Below, in pieces: positions 33,787 to 43,882 of a DNA stretch of 64,000 nt. The notes beneath the pieces were generated by a model. The model saw nothing but the letters and a program-made list of their open reading frames with translations. It searched no databases and was not told the DNA's origin. The position numbers and the translations under genes were made by a program. How positions within the stretch are numbered: position 1 is the stretch's first letter; every line of letters begins with the position of its first letter. This DNA comes from Halobaculum saliterrae (GTDB lineage Archaea > Halobacteriota > Halobacteria > Halobacteriales > Haloferacaceae): NCBI RefSeq assembly GCF_009831625.1, contig NZ_WUUS01000005.1, positions 1-64,000 on the forward strand, given 5' to 3'.

Positions 33787-34809
33787 ATGCAGCGGATCCG
33801 TCTCACGAACACCGTCTTCGAGGGGCTCAACAACGTCTACGTGCTCGACGGCACGGCCGACGGCGGCGACCCCGACGAACTGGTCCTCGTCGACGCCGGC
33901 GTCGCCCTCCCGGATGTTCGCGAGCAGTTGGCGTCGGGGCTCGCGGACCTCGGCCACGACCTCGCGGACGTCGACCGCCTGCTCCTCACCCACTGGCACG
34001 CCGACCACGCCGGACTCTCGGGTGCCATCCAGTCGGAGTCGGGTGCGACGATCCACGTCCACGAGGCCGACGCCCCCCTCGTTGCCGGCGACGAGGACAG
34101 CCTGCTCGAGGAACAGCGGCTCCAGCGCGAGAAGTTCCGGGAGTGGGGGATGCCCGAGGCGACCCGCTCGGAACTCGTCGAGTTCCTCGAGGACCACGGC
34201 GATCTCGGCGGGGAGCCGTGCGAGGTGGAGCCGTTCGTCGACGGCGACGCCTTCGAGGTGAACGGACGGACGCTCGAGGCCGTCCACCTCCCCGGCCACG
34301 CGGCGGGGCTGACCGCCTTCCACGACGCCGGCGGGGACGAGGCGTTCGTCGGCGACGCGATCCTCCCGAAGTACACCCCGAACGTCGGCGGCGCCGACGT
34401 CCGCGTCGAGAACCCCCTCGAACGCTACGTGGAGAGCCTGCTGACCCTGATCGATCTCGACCTCGAAGCCGCGTGGCCCGGTCACCGCGACCGGATCGAC
34501 GACCCGGCGGGGCGCGCGGCGACGATCCTGCGCCACCACGTCGAGCGTACGGGGAACGTCGTCGACGTGCTCGCCGATCTCGGTCCCTCCACCGCGTGGG
34601 AGGTGAGCGCCGCGCTGTTCGGCGACCTCCACGGCATCCACGTCCTCCACGGCCCCGGCGAGGCGTACGCGCACCTCGACCACCTCGCGAGCGCCGGCAT
34701 CGTCGAGCGAGACGGCACACGCTACGCGCTCGCCGACGACGATCCCGACGTGGCGTCGCTGTTCCCGGATCCGGGGATCGACCGCGTGGTCGAGTGGGAC
34801 GGGGAGTGA
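33787..34809 (+). CDS. MBL-fold metallohydrolase
   Basis: A 340-residue metallo-beta-lactamase-fold enzyme. The metal-binding motif is THWHADHAG (HxHxDH), with further ligands in LPGHAAG and FVGDAILP. The C-terminal third (VLADLGPSTAWEVSAALFG, HLDHLASAGIVERDG) looks like the winged-helix tail of the LACTB2/MBL-fold hydrolase group. Substrates in this family include thioesters, RNA and lactones; none can be assigned. The gene precedes rpo11 on the same strand. Confidence 0.85.
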   Translation: MQRIRLTNTVFEGLNNVYVLDGTADGGDPDELVLVDAGVALPDVREQLASGLADLGHDLADVDRLLLTHWHADHAGLSGAIQSESGATIHVHEADAPLVAGDEDSLLEEQRLQREKFREWGMPEATRSELVEFLEDHGDLGGEPCEVEPFVDGDAFEVNGRTLEAVHLPGHAAGLTAFHDAGGDEAFVGDAILPKYTPNVGGADVRVENPLERYVESLLTLIDLDLEAAWPGHRDRIDDPAGRAATILRHHVERTGNVVDVLADLGPSTAWEVSAALFGDLHGIHVLHGPGEAYAHLDHLASAGIVERDGTRYALADDDPDVASLFPDPGIDRVVEWDGE

Positions 34810-34893
34810 GCGGCGCGGTTGCTGGGCGAGCGTGTGGACGCGCGAATCCGCGGAACACAAGCTTCAAACGCGCCTGTGGCGAACGATTCGGCA

Positions 34894-35202
34894 ATGGAAC
34901 TTCGCGTCATCGACAAGACCGACGAGGAACTCCGCATCGAGATCGCGGGCGAGGACCACACGTTCATGAACGTCCTCAAGGGACAGCTGCTCAACACCGA
35001 GGGCGTCGCCGCCGCGACGTACGACATGAACCCCGAGCAGTCCGGGGGCCAGACCGAGCCGATCCTCTCGATCAAGACCGAGGACGGGCTCGACCCGCTC
35101 GACGCGCTCGAACAGGCCGCGACGGGCATCTCGGACAACCTGGAGTCGCTCTACGACCGGATCGAGGCCGCCTTCGACGACGCCCCGGCCGCCGAGGCCT
35201 GA
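34894..35202 (+). CDS. rpo11: DNA-directed RNA polymerase subunit Rpo11 (L)
   Basis: A 102-residue subunit. [30 protein letters not shown] is the signature N-terminus of archaeal RpoL/Rpo11, the counterpart of eukaryotic RPB11 and of the bacterial alpha N-terminal domain. It pairs with Rpo3 to nucleate polymerase assembly. The acidic C-terminal extension (DAPAAEA) is haloarchaeal. The ATG at 34894 gives the expected first residues; an AT-rich GCTTCAAAC lies about 30 bases upstream, so the mRNA is probably leaderless. Confidence 0.92.
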   Translation: MELRVIDKTDEELRIEIAGEDHTFMNVLKGQLLNTEGVAAATYDMNPEQSGGQTEPILSIKTEDGLDPLDALEQAATGISDNLESLYDRIEAAFDDAPAAEA

Positions 35203-35263
35203 GGCGGCACGCGCCCCCCACGCCCGTCGTACCCACCGATTTCTCGGACCGTTCTCCCGATCG

Positions 35264-35833
35264 CTACTCGTCGGGCAGCGTTTCGCCCGCCGGGATCTCG
35301 ACGTCCAGCCAGTTGTCCGCCGGAACCAGCGGGCACTCGTACGCCTCGCTGTACGCACAGTAGGGGTTGTACGCCTCGTTGAAGTCCAGCACCCAGTCGC
35401 CGTCGTCGGTCCGATCGTCGGGATCCTCCAGATCGAGGTACCGTCCGGCGGGGTACGTCCACTCGCCGTTCGTCCCGTCGCGGAACGGCACCCACAGGCG
35501 GTACTCGTCGCCCGGCGAGCGGTACGCCTGAACCGTCACGTCCTCGGCGTCGACGCGTATCCGGAACTCGCCGACGTTGTCGTACTCCCGAGCGCCGTCC
35601 TGGGTCGTCTCGACGGTGATGCGTTCGGGGTCGTCGTGCTCGTGCAACGTCGCCTCGAATCGGTACGCCGGGTCCGGGTCGAAGTAGTTCAGCCCGGAGA
35701 ACTCCGCCCGATCGGACTCCGGGATCGGCGAACGCGGATGCTGTGTGAAGAACTCCTCCTTCCTGTGGCGCTCCTCGCGAACGCGCTCGACGTAGGCCTC
35801 GGGATCGATGTCGGTGTCGCCGTCGATGCTCAT
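35264..35833 (-). CDS. DUF1684 domain protein
   Basis: A 189-residue soluble protein with hallmarks of the DUF1684 family: EEFFTQHPRSPIPESDRAEFSGLNYFDPDPAYRF, then FRDGTNGEWTYPAGRYLDL and the closing DFNEAYNPYCAYSEAYECPLVPADNWLDVEIPAGE. The family is widespread in bacteria and archaea and its activity is unknown. The ATG at 35833 is preferred because the longer frame adds ten unlike residues. Convergent with rpo11. Confidence 0.8.
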   Translation of the reverse strand: MSIDGDTDIDPEAYVERVREERHRKEEFFTQHPRSPIPESDRAEFSGLNYFDPDPAYRFEATLHEHDDPERITVETTQDGAREYDNVGEFRIRVDAEDVTVQAYRSPGDEYRLWVPFRDGTNGEWTYPAGRYLDLEDPDDRTDDGDWVLDFNEAYNPYCAYSEAYECPLVPADNWLDVEIPAGETLPDE

Positions 35834-35933
35834 GCCGGACGCTTCGCCCGCCCGCGTGTTCAACGTTCAGCGGTCGTGTTCGATCCGCACACTCTGTCCG
35901 TGGGGCCGAGGCGATGACGGTCGCCCCCGGGAC

Positions 35934-36764
35934 TCAGAGCCGGACGGGAACGCCGCGCTCGTCGAGGTAGCGCTTCACCTCGCCGATCCCGAACTCGTCG
36001 AAGTGGAAGATGCTGGCCGCCAGTCCGGCGTCGGCGTTCGCGTCGACGAACACCTCCTCCATGTCCTCCGGGCCGCCACAGCCCGAGGAGGCGATCACGG
36101 GCGTCGAGACGGCGTCACAGACGGCCTTCGTGAGCGGGATGTCGTAGCCGTCCTTCGTGCCGTCGGCGTCGATGGAGTTGACGAACAGCTCCCCCGCGCC
36201 GCGATCCTCGGCCTCCATCGCCCAGGTTACCACGTCGAGGCCGGTGCCCTCTCGGCCTCCCTTGACCGTACACTCGAACCAGCACTCCTCGGTCGTGCCG
36301 TCCTCGCGTTCGATCTCGACGTAGTGGTCGCCCTCGTCGTCGAAGCGTCGCCGCGCGTCGACGGAGATGACGATGCACTGGCTGCCGAAGGCGTCGGCCC
36401 CCTCGGTGATCAACTCGGGGTTCTCGATGGCGCCGGAGTTGATCGACACCTTGTCCGCACCCGCCCGCAGCGTCTCCTTGATGTCGGCTTTCGTCCGGAT
36501 GCCGCCGCCGACGGTCAGCGGAATGAAACACTCGTCCGCGACCGCAGAGACCGTATCGAGCATCGTCTCGCGCCCCTCCGCGGAGGCGGTGATGTCGAGG
36601 AAGACGAACTCGTCGGCGCCCGCCTCGTTGTACTTCTTCGCCATCTCGACGGGGTCGCCTGAGTACTCCAGGTTCTCGAAGTTGACGCCGGTGTAGACGG
36701 CGGCGTTCCCGTCGTCGTCGAGGTCGACGTCGATGCACGGGATGATCCGCTTCGTGAGGGTCAT
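35934..36764 (-). CDS. hisF: Imidazole glycerol phosphate synthase subunit HisF
   Basis: A 276-residue (beta/alpha)8 barrel cyclase. With HisH it converts PRFAR and ammonia to imidazole glycerol phosphate and AICAR in histidine synthesis. It starts [11 protein letters not shown] with the N-terminal catalytic Asp, has the phosphate-binding VGGGIRT, the second catalytic Asp in the [15 protein letters not shown] segment, and [12 protein letters not shown] short acidic insert ([13 protein letters not shown]) explains the slightly longer length. The ATG at 36764 is preceded by an AT-rich box about 30 bases upstream. HisH is not adjacent. Confidence 0.95.
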   Translation of the reverse strand: MTLTKRIIPCIDVDLDDDGNAAVYTGVNFENLEYSGDPVEMAKKYNEAGADEFVFLDITASAEGRETMLDTVSAVADECFIPLTVGGGIRTKADIKETLRAGADKVSINSGAIENPELITEGADAFGSQCIVISVDARRRFDDEGDHYVEIEREDGTTEECWFECTVKGGREGTGLDVVTWAMEAEDRGAGELFVNSIDADGTKDGYDIPLTKAVCDAVSTPVIASSGCGGPEDMEEVFVDANADAGLAASIFHFDEFGIGEVKRYLDERGVPVRL

Positions 36765-36889
36765 ACGTTCGATAGCCCCGAACCGGGTTTCATGGTTTCG
36801 CCTGTTCGCGTGAGCGTCGTCACACCGGAGGCGACGACTGCCGCGCGCACCCCGTCGCTCGACTGTTCGCCGGGGTTCCGCACACCCGT

Positions 36890-37216
36890 TCACCGCTTCC
36901 AGCCGCTGACGGTTCCCCCGCCGTAGAGCCACGATCGGATGCGGCTCACGACCGAGTGCAGCAGGACGAACAGCACGAACACGTACGCGAGGCCGACGAC
37001 CGCCTGCGCCGTCGGGTCGACTCGCGCGGCGACCGCCGGGAGGACGTACCGGAAGTAGAGGTACCCCCCACCGACGACCCCGCCGAGGCTGATGGTGGCG
37101 ACGGTGACGGTGTAGCAGGCGAACACCGACCACCAGATACTCTCGGCGATGTACTCGTTTCGCTGTGCCGATCGCTGGACGCGTCGGAGGAGCGCATCGC
37201 GACTTCCGGGGACCAT
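36890..37216 (-). CDS. Small two-helix membrane protein
   Basis: A 108-residue protein with a basic N-terminus ([18 protein letters not shown]), two hydrophobic helices ([21 protein letters not shown] and [18 protein letters not shown]) and a short basic tail. The family is not recognised. The ATG at 37216 is chosen over upstream starts because those add low-complexity Arg/Ser sequence. It lies upstream of hisF on the same strand with a gap of about 125 bases. Confidence 0.6.
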   Translation of the reverse strand: MVPGSRDALLRRVQRSAQRNEYIAESIWWSVFACYTVTVATISLGGVVGGGYLYFRYVLPAVAARVDPTAQAVVGLAYVFVLFVLLHSVVSRIRSWLYGGGTVSGWKR

Positions 37217-37405
37217 GCACTCGCGTCCCGGTGTGCCGATGAAAACTCTGGCGGCCGTTCCCGGAAGAGGCGCGTTCGGCAGTCGTGGTGGTGAAGAAGA
37301 CCTTCGGCGGCCGCGGCATCGGTGCGTTGTCCCGCCGTCGCGCTCGATGCCGATGCGGACCACGGCAGATTAAGTGGCAGCGCCCCGGTTCTCGGGGCAG
37401 GAACC

Positions 37406-37564
37406 ATGGCCGATCACCACGACCACGACCACTACAAGGAGTTCGACTACGACCGCGTTACGTCCCCGATGCAGGAGGTCACGAGCGGACAGGCGACCAC
37501 CGGAGCGGTCGTCGCACTCGTCGGCGTCCTCGTCGTCTTTGGGCTGCCGCTGCTGCTGGTCTGA
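37406..37564 (+). CDS. Small His-rich single-helix protein (DUF7550 type)
   Basis: A 52-residue protein, [21 protein letters not shown] followed by one C-terminal hydrophobic helix ([20 protein letters not shown]). It matches a short conserved haloarchaeal family, I believe listed as DUF7550. The His/Asp cluster at the N-terminus could bind metal, but that is a guess. It lies between divergent and convergent minus-strand genes and ends eight bases before the stop of the next gene. Confidence 0.65.
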   Translation: MADHHDHDHYKEFDYDRVTSPMQEVTSGQATTGAVVALVGVLVVFGLPLLLV

Positions 37565-37571
37565 CTGCGGA

Positions 37572-38909
37572 TCACCCGGTCCCGTTCACGCGAACCGTGA
37601 CCGTTCCGTCTCTCCAGGACGGGCTCGCGCCCCTCACGAACCGTTCGTCGCCGAGCAGTAGCACGACCGTCTCCGGCGCGGGACGCGCGAGTCGTACCGT
37701 CGACGCGTTCGCCGGGCGGCTCTCTCGCCACGTCCCGAACGCCTCGGCGAACGCCGTCGCGTTGGCCCCGTCGTCGAACCGGATCGCCCACGCGTAGCCG
37801 GTTCGCGTCGACCCCTCATCGTCGGCCCCGACGAACCGCCGTCGAACGTCGTTCCCCCAGCCGTGGGCGGCGTCCGCCGCCGCCGACTCGTCGACCCCCG
37901 TTTCGAGCACGACTCGAACGAACAGCTCCCCGTACGTGTCCGTCGTCTCCGGATCGCTCGTCCAGCCGTCCTCGGGCGCGTCGCGGACAGTCAGGGGCAC
38001 CACGGGTTCGCTCCCCGGTGGCCGGTCGTGGAGCAACTCCTCGGCGGTGCGCGGCGGGTCATCGTAGACTTCGCGCACCTCGCCGGGATCGGAGACGCGC
38101 GCGTCGACGTATCGCTCGCCGGCGAGATACGGCGCGACGCCGAGTCGCTCGGCCGGCGACCCTCGGGCGGCTCGCGCCCGCAGCGACGCGGTCGGCTGCG
38201 GGGCCTCCGGCGCGTATCGACGGACGTACGCCCCCTGCACGTAGGTCGCCGACCCCTCGACGATCGCCGCGCGTAGCAGCCGCTCGGCTGTCGATCCGGG
38301 CGGCACGGCCGCGGTTCCGGCGAGCCGCTCGAACGCGCCGGTCCGGTACTGAACGACGTGGACGGACTCGTGTGCCAGTGTCGACTCCGCGTCCGACGCG
38401 TTTCCGAGGGCCGCCTCGTTGACGACGACCGATTCCGGCGTCGCGACGTACGCCGCCGCGGTGACGGCGTGCTCCCGCTCCTCGGCCACTCGGAAGCCGA
38501 GCAGCCGGTAGAACTCGGGGTACTCGCTCCCGCCGAGCCGCATCGACTCGTTCGGCTCGACGCGGACGACCGACGGCGGCTCGACCGTCGGTCGATCCAT
38601 GGCCACCGCCACGCGGGCGAACACCAGGTCGAACTCGACCGGCAGCGAACCGCCGGCCACGCGGACCTCGTGTTCCTCCGCGAGCGCTCGCGGCGACGCC
38701 GTCGATGCCGTCGCCGACGCCGTGGGCGAGGCCTGCAGGGTCGGCGAGACCGACGAGACCGACGGATCGGGCGGAGTTGCCGAGTTCCCGGTCTCCGTCT
38801 CCGGATCCGTGGGCGCGGAGTCTCCGTCGGTCACTGGCGGCGTCGCCGCGGGAGCCGCACAGCCGGCGGCGACCAGCAGCGCGGCGAGGAGAAGCGTCCG
38901 GAGGGGCAC
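37572..38909 (-). CDS. Hvo_1808-type surface lipoprotein with HExxH-like motif
   Basis: A 445-residue secreted protein. The N-terminus (MPLRTLLLAALLVAAGC) is a lipoprotein signal with lipobox AAGC and no twin arginine, so the Sec pathway is likely. A Thr/Ser/Pro-rich linker follows (about residues 20-75). The core contains TLAHESVHVVQYRTG, an HExxH zinc-protease-like motif in which the fourth and fifth positions read VH, and EGSATYVQGAYVRRY downstream, which could supply the third ligand Glu. It matches the Hvo_1808 family of haloarchaeal surface proteins. Peptidase activity is inferred only. Confidence 0.75.
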   Translation of the reverse strand: MPLRTLLLAALLVAAGCAAPAATPPVTDGDSAPTDPETETGNSATPPDPSVSSVSPTLQASPTASATASTASPRALAEEHEVRVAGGSLPVEFDLVFARVAVAMDRPTVEPPSVVRVEPNESMRLGGSEYPEFYRLLGFRVAEEREHAVTAAAYVATPESVVVNEAALGNASDAESTLAHESVHVVQYRTGAFERLAGTAAVPPGSTAERLLRAAIVEGSATYVQGAYVRRYAPEAPQPTASLRARAARGSPAERLGVAPYLAGERYVDARVSDPGEVREVYDDPPRTAEELLHDRPPGSEPVVPLTVRDAPEDGWTSDPETTDTYGELFVRVVLETGVDESAAADAAHGWGNDVRRRFVGADDEGSTRTGYAWAIRFDDGANATAFAEAFGTWRESRPANASTVRLARPAPETVVLLLGDERFVRGASPSWRDGTVTVRVNGTG

Positions 38910-39019
38910 GATTTATTGTCAACGGTACAATCAAAAAGCGTTCGTTCGATTCCCACGGTCTCACACCCCTGTAACGGCCGACCTCGCGACTGAACCGGCC
39001 GATCTCGTGAACGGCGTCG

Positions 39020-41200
39020 TCAGTCCAGTTCGCGTTCGATGACCGCGCGGAGGTCGCGGATCGACGCGGCGTCGTACCGCACCTCCGCGTCGTCAACCGT
39101 CAACGAGAGCGTTCCGTCGGCGGTCGCCTCGCCGAGCGACTCCACCGGCGCGACGCCCTCGAACGCGTCGCGGACCGCGTCGGGATCCGTCGTCTCGATC
39201 ACCGCGCGGCCGGGGGTCTCGTCGAACAGCGCGAGCGCGTCGTCGAGCGCGACGTCCGCGCCCGCCTCGCCGGTCACCATCTCCGCGAGCGCCACCGCGA
39301 GGCCGCCGTGGCTCACGTCGTGGACCGCGAGCGTGTCGTCGCGGTCCGCGACGGCCGCGAGGGTCCGCAGGACCGCCGGCGCGTTCTCGGGAAGGTCCGG
39401 GAAGCGATCAGTTCCGGTCGCCTGCGCGAGGAACTCGGAGCCGCCCAGTGCGCCGCCGGCCGCGCCGACCGCGAGCACGGTACCCTCGCCGTCGAACGCC
39501 GCCGGGGGCGCCGAGAACCCCGCCGTCGTTCCGATGACCGCGAGCGTCGGCGTCGGCGGGATCGGGCCGGCGACGGAGTCGTTGTACAGCGAGACGTTGC
39601 CGCCGACGACCGGGATCGAGAGGTCCGCACACATCTCCGCGAGGCCGTCGACGGCGGCCGCGAAGCCGCCGTAGACGTCGGGTTTCTCCGGATTCCCACC
39701 GTTGAGGCAGTCGACGGCCGCCAGCGGCGTCGCCCCCTTCGCCGCGAGGTTCGTGGCGTTCTCCAGCGCGACGGCGCGGGCGCCCTCGTACGGCGCCGCC
39801 TCGGTCCACCGCGGTTCGGATCCCGAGGACAGCGCCAGGCCGAGCGGTTCGCCCGCGTCGGTCTCGGCCTCGCGGATCGCCATCACGGCGGCGTCGTCGC
39901 CCGGAGGCACCGCGGTGCGGACGCCGACCTCGTGGTCGTACTGCCGGTACACCCAGCGCTTGCTCGCTGTGTTGGGGTTGCCGACGACCGCCTCGAACGC
40001 CGCTCGCAGGTCGTCGACGGCTCCCTCCCGACCGCCGTCGTCGCCGGCATCGGAGTCGGGGTCGACGAGCGCGGGCAGATCGCGCTCGGGTTGGCTCGGA
40101 TCCTCCCGCGGAAGATCGTTCATCGGCGCGCCGTCGGCGAGGTACCCCGCGGGGGCGTCGACGACCGTCTCGCCCTCGAACGTGCACACGTAGTTGCCGT
40201 CGGTCACCTCGCCGATGACCGAGCAGCCGAGGTCGAATCGCTCGGCCAACTCGGCGACGCGGTCGGTGTCCTCGGGCCGGATCTCGTACACCATGCGCTC
40301 CTGACTCTCCGCGAGGAGGATCTCCATGGCGTTCATGTTCGGCTCGCGCTGGTGGACGCGGTCGAGCGCGATGTCGGCGCCGAGGCCGCCCTTGGCGACC
40401 AACTCGGATGACGCCCCGCCGAGTCCGGCCGCGCCGAGGTCGCGTGCGGCGACGAGCAGGCCCTCGTCGACGAGCGCCTCGTTACACTCGATGAGCCGCT
40501 TCTCGGCGTACGGGTCCCCGACCTGCACCGCGGGCCTGTCCTCCGTCTCCGCGTCCTCCGCGAGGTCCTCGGAGGCGAAGGAGGCGCCGCCGAGACCGTC
40601 GCGGCCGGTCGCGTTGCCGACGAGAACGAGCTTGTTACCGGGCGTCTCGGCCGTCGCGGTGACGAGTCGGTCCGGCGTCGTCAGGCCGACGCAGGCGACG
40701 TTGACGAGGGGGTTCCCCTCGTAGCCGTCGTCGAACGCGACGGAGCCGGCGACCGTCGGAACGCCGATGCAGTTGCCGTAGTGGCTGATCCCCTCGACGA
40801 CGCCCTCGAACAGGTACCGCGAGTGTTCGCGGTCGAAGCCGCCGAAGTACAGCGAGTCCGCGAGCGCGATGGGGTACGCGCCCATCGACATCGTGTCGCG
40901 GACGATCCCCCCGACGCCGGTCGCGGCGCCGTCGAAGGGATCGACGTACGAGGGGTGGTTGTGGCTCTCGATACCGAGCGTTGCGTACGTCTCGTCGTCG
41001 AGGGCGACGACCGCGGCGTCGTCGCCGGGACCGATCACCACGTCGTCCGACTCGCTGTCGAACGCCGACAGCAGCGGACGAGACGACCGGTACGCGCAGT
41101 GCTCGCTCCAGAGGTTCTCGAACAGCGCGGCCTCGGCTCGGGTCGGCTCCCGGCCGAGCTCCGCCTCCACCAGTTCCCGATCCGCGTCGGCGAGGGGCAT
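39020..41200 (-). CDS. purL: Phosphoribosylformylglycinamidine synthase subunit PurL
   Basis: A 726-residue ATP-dependent subunit of FGAM synthetase (purine pathway step 4), the small PurL that works with separate PurQ and PurS. Motifs: [17 protein letters not shown] near residue 28 with catalytic His, [33 protein letters not shown] for nucleotide and metal binding, and the duplicated half with [10 protein letters not shown] and [15 protein letters not shown]. Length is normal. An AT-rich box (CATATAGAAAGCC on the minus strand near 41240) predicts a leader of about 18 bases. Divergent from the PHP gene. Confidence 0.95.
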   Translation of the reverse strand: MPLADADRELVEAELGREPTRAEAALFENLWSEHCAYRSSRPLLSAFDSESDDVVIGPGDDAAVVALDDETYATLGIESHNHPSYVDPFDGAATGVGGIVRDTMSMGAYPIALADSLYFGGFDREHSRYLFEGVVEGISHYGNCIGVPTVAGSVAFDDGYEGNPLVNVACVGLTTPDRLVTATAETPGNKLVLVGNATGRDGLGGASFASEDLAEDAETEDRPAVQVGDPYAEKRLIECNEALVDEGLLVAARDLGAAGLGGASSELVAKGGLGADIALDRVHQREPNMNAMEILLAESQERMVYEIRPEDTDRVAELAERFDLGCSVIGEVTDGNYVCTFEGETVVDAPAGYLADGAPMNDLPREDPSQPERDLPALVDPDSDAGDDGGREGAVDDLRAAFEAVVGNPNTASKRWVYRQYDHEVGVRTAVPPGDDAAVMAIREAETDAGEPLGLALSSGSEPRWTEAAPYEGARAVALENATNLAAKGATPLAAVDCLNGGNPEKPDVYGGFAAAVDGLAEMCADLSIPVVGGNVSLYNDSVAGPIPPTPTLAVIGTTAGFSAPPAAFDGEGTVLAVGAAGGALGGSEFLAQATGTDRFPDLPENAPAVLRTLAAVADRDDTLAVHDVSHGGLAVALAEMVTGEAGADVALDDALALFDETPGRAVIETTDPDAVRDAFEGVAPVESLGEATADGTLSLTVDDAEVRYDAASIRDLRAVIERELD

Positions 41201-41323
41201 TCACATGTGCGGTCAACACGGCCGGCAAAATGGCTTTCTATATGCACGGTCGTGCCTATCGCCGCCACCGTCGACGGCGTATCCGATCGGACCGGGTCGC
41301 TTTTCTACGGTCCGCGAGTACGT

Positions 41324-42013
41324 GTGACCGTGCTATCGGTCGAGCTGCACAGTCACTCGGCGCTCTCGCACGACGGCCGCGACCCTGTCGACATGCTCCT
41401 CGAACAGGCGGCCGCCGTGGGCCTCGACGCGCTCGCGGTCACCGACCACGACGAACTCGACGCGAGCCTCGAGGCCGTCGAGCTGGCGGACGACTACGGA
41501 CTCGTCGGCATCCCCGGAATGGAGGTCACGAGCGCCGCCGGCCACGTACTCGCGCTCGGGATCGAGGAGCTGATCCCCGCCGGGCTCGACTACGAGGAGA
41601 CGCTCGACCGGATCCACGATCAGGGGGGGCTCGCGGTCATCCCGCACCCGTTCCAGAAGTCGCGCCACGGCGTCGCACCGCACATCTCGACCGAACAACT
41701 GGCGAACGCGGACGCCATCGAAGTGTACAACTCGCGGCTCCTGACGGGGCGATCGAACCGGCAGGCGGAGTCGTTCGCGGTGAACCACGGGGTTCCGATG
41801 ACCGCCGGGAGCGACGCGCACATCGCGGAGATGGTCGGACAGGCGGTCACCCAGGTCGGCGCCGACGAGCGCTCGGTGGCCGCGATCCTCGACGCGGTCC
41901 GCGACGGTCGAACCAGCGTCGTCGGCAAGCGGACGCCGTGGTACATCTCCTTCCGGCAGGCCGCCGGTGGCGCGAAGCGACGTATCGGCCGCCGCGTCGA
42001 CGATCTCCTGTGA
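41324..42013 (+). CDS. PHP-domain metal-dependent phosphoesterase
   Basis: A 229-residue PHP-fold protein. Metal ligands are visible in VELHSHSALSHDG (HxH), ALAVTDHDEL, VIPHPF and MTAGSDAH. Such enzymes hydrolyse phosphoesters, including DNA ends, histidinol phosphate and 3',5'-nucleotides. The GTG at 41324 is chosen, with another GTG two codons later equally possible. The stop overlaps the GTG of the asparagine-synthase-like gene (GTGA), so the two are coupled, an arrangement I believe is conserved among haloarchaea. Confidence 0.82.
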   Translation: MTVLSVELHSHSALSHDGRDPVDMLLEQAAAVGLDALAVTDHDELDASLEAVELADDYGLVGIPGMEVTSAAGHVLALGIEELIPAGLDYEETLDRIHDQGGLAVIPHPFQKSRHGVAPHISTEQLANADAIEVYNSRLLTGRSNRQAESFAVNHGVPMTAGSDAHIAEMVGQAVTQVGADERSVAAILDAVRDGRTSVVGKRTPWYISFRQAAGGAKRRIGRRVDDLL

Positions 42014-43149
42014 CTCGCGAGCGTGACCCCGGGACGACTTCCCTCGACGGTGACCTCGCCGATCCTACCCTCGTCCGCGACGCGCTGGCGGACGGAGACC
42101 CGCTCCCCGGGACCGGCGGGTTCGCCGGGCTCGCCGACGGGACGCTCGTTCGGGACGTCCTCGGTCGTCGACCCTTGTTCGTGGAGCGCGACGACCCGGA
42201 CCGCTGGAGCCGCAGCCTCGCGGGTCTGGAGCGCCCGCGCTCGTTGCCCGCGGGGTCCATACTCGACATCGAGGGCGAGCGACGCGTCTGGTCGCTGCCC
42301 GACCCGGAGGCGTCCGCGGCCGACCCCGCGCTCGAAGCGGTCACCGAGGCCGTCGAACGGAGCGTTCGCGCGGTCGACTCCGACGGGCTCGCGGTCGCGT
42401 TCTCCGGCGGCGTCGACTCGGCGCTCGTCGCCGCCGGCGTCACCGAGGCGCCGCTGTACGTCGCCGGGTTCGAGGGCGCCCACGACGTGGCCGCCGCTCG
42501 TGCGGCCGCGGAGGCGATGGACCGCGACCTGCGGGAGGTGACGCTCTCACACGCCGACCTCGAACGTGCCGTTCCGGAGATCGTCGCGGCGACCGGGCGG
42601 CGCAACCCGATGGACGTCGCCATCGCGCTGCCGCTGTATCTCGTCGGCGAGCGCGCCGCCGACGACGGACACGACCGCCTCGCCGTCGGGCAGGGAGCCG
42701 ACGAGTTGTTCGGCGGGTACGCGAAGGTCGTCGACCCGGCGGACGATCACCGGGTCGACGCCGACACCGTGCGCGGTGCCCGTCGCGAGACGGTCCTGTC
42801 GCTCCCCGACCAACTGGAGCGCGACGTGCTCGCGCTCCGGGCCGCCGGCGTCGAGCCGGTCGCGCCGCTGTTGCACGACCGCGTCGTTAGTGCGGCGCTG
42901 GCGCTCCCCGGTAGCCTCCTCGTCGCCGACGGCGAACGGAAAGTGGCGCTCCGCGCGGCCGCCGAGGGACTCGTCCCCGATCGGGTCCGCTCGGCGGAGA
43001 AGAAGGCCGTCCAGTACGGCACCTACGTCTCGCGTGAACTCGACCGCCTCGCGCGGCAGGCGGGGTTCAAGCGTCGCATGGACGACCACGTCGGTCGCTA
43101 CATCGCCGACCTGTGTGGCGACGCGTACCGCTCCCGCGACGAACGATAG
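42010..43149 (+). CDS. Asparagine-synthase-like protein with truncated glutaminase domain
   Basis: A 379-residue protein. Residues about 115-375 form the asparagine synthetase B C-terminal domain with PP-loop VAFSGGVDSALVAAG, AVGQGADELFGGYAKVV and VRSAEKKAVQYGTYVS. Residues about 30-100 keep a piece of the class II glutaminase domain (GTGGFAGLADGTLVRDVLGRRPLF and RSLPAGSILDIEGE), but the N-terminal part with the catalytic Cys2 is missing. It should therefore be unable to use glutamine and may use ammonia or adenylate another substrate. GTG start coupled to the PHP gene. The substrate is unknown. Confidence 0.82.
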   Translation: MTRERDPGTTSLDGDLADPTLVRDALADGDPLPGTGGFAGLADGTLVRDVLGRRPLFVERDDPDRWSRSLAGLERPRSLPAGSILDIEGERRVWSLPDPEASAADPALEAVTEAVERSVRAVDSDGLAVAFSGGVDSALVAAGVTEAPLYVAGFEGAHDVAAARAAAEAMDRDLREVTLSHADLERAVPEIVAATGRRNPMDVAIALPLYLVGERAADDGHDRLAVGQGADELFGGYAKVVDPADDHRVDADTVRGARRETVLSLPDQLERDVLALRAAGVEPVAPLLHDRVVSAALALPGSLLVADGERKVALRAAAEGLVPDRVRSAEKKAVQYGTYVSRELDRLARQAGFKRRMDDHVGRYIADLCGDAYRSRDER

Positions 43150-43331
43150 CGAGTGCTGACCGGAGCGGTCGCTGTCGGATGGAGTTCGCTGACAGGCGAC
43201 ACCGCTTCGCGGGTCCGTTCGACCGACGCGGTGTCACACTCCCGCTGAGCGTCGGTAGTTCCCGGCTACTCGATGGAGGCAGTGGTTCCACTTCGGTATC
43301 TAAACGTTCGGGTCGTTCGCCGCGTCGAAAG

Positions 43332-43814
43332 TCACCGCTCGGTGGCCGCACGAACCGTCTCGATCGCCTCGATCCCGATCTCCGTTGTGTCGCTGTCTAC
43401 GTCGCTCTCGCGGAGGTCTTTCGGCGTGTACCACGCCCACGCCTCCGGACCGACCTCGTCGTCGCCGTCGGGGTCGATCGCTCGGTCGTCGACGGCGGCG
43501 AAGTACACGTGGTCGATGTGCTGGTGGCCGACCGTGCCGTCGTCGTGGACGTTGATGTCGTACAGCATCGTGTGCCGGGGGGACGGGAGCGTCATCCCGG
43601 CCGGGGCCTCGATGTCGCGGGTGTCGTCGACGAGCGTGGGGTCGAGCCCGGTCTCCTCGCGGGCCTCGCGCAGTCCCGCCTCGTGGGGGACCTCGTCGTG
43701 GTCGACGTGGCCGCCCGGCGGGATTCGGATCCCGAGCGACGGGTGCTCGTGCAGCGCGGTCGCGCCGTCGTGGACGAGATAGACGGTCGCGGTGAAGTGG
43801 CGCGTGGTCTCCAT
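43332..43814 (-). CDS. Nudix hydrolase
   Basis: A 160-residue Nudix enzyme. The Nudix box is GGHVDHDEVPHEAGLREAR followed by EETG, matching Gx5Ex7REUxEExGU except for a Val near the first Glu position. The surrounding beta strands (FTATVYLVHDGATALHEHPSLGIRIPPGG) are normal. Nudix enzymes hydrolyse nucleoside diphosphates linked to another group; the substrate is unknown. It precedes tfb's end on the same strand with a gap of about 65 bases. The ATG at 43814 is clear. Confidence 0.87.
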   Translation of the reverse strand: METTRHFTATVYLVHDGATALHEHPSLGIRIPPGGHVDHDEVPHEAGLREAREETGLDPTLVDDTRDIEAPAGMTLPSPRHTMLYDINVHDDGTVGHQHIDHVYFAAVDDRAIDPDGDDEVGPEAWAWYTPKDLRESDVDSDTTEIGIEAIETVRAATER

Positions 43815-43882
43815 ACGCGTGGCTGGCGGGTGTGCGGCTTCGGGGTTACGAAAGCGTCACACGTTCAGGTAGTCGATCCGGA

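Noticed and set aside
38917-38932. Inverted repeat TTGT...ACAA before the surface lipoprotein gene
   Set aside because: Only four bases per arm match and they overlap the AT-rich promoter, which is too weak to be called an operator.
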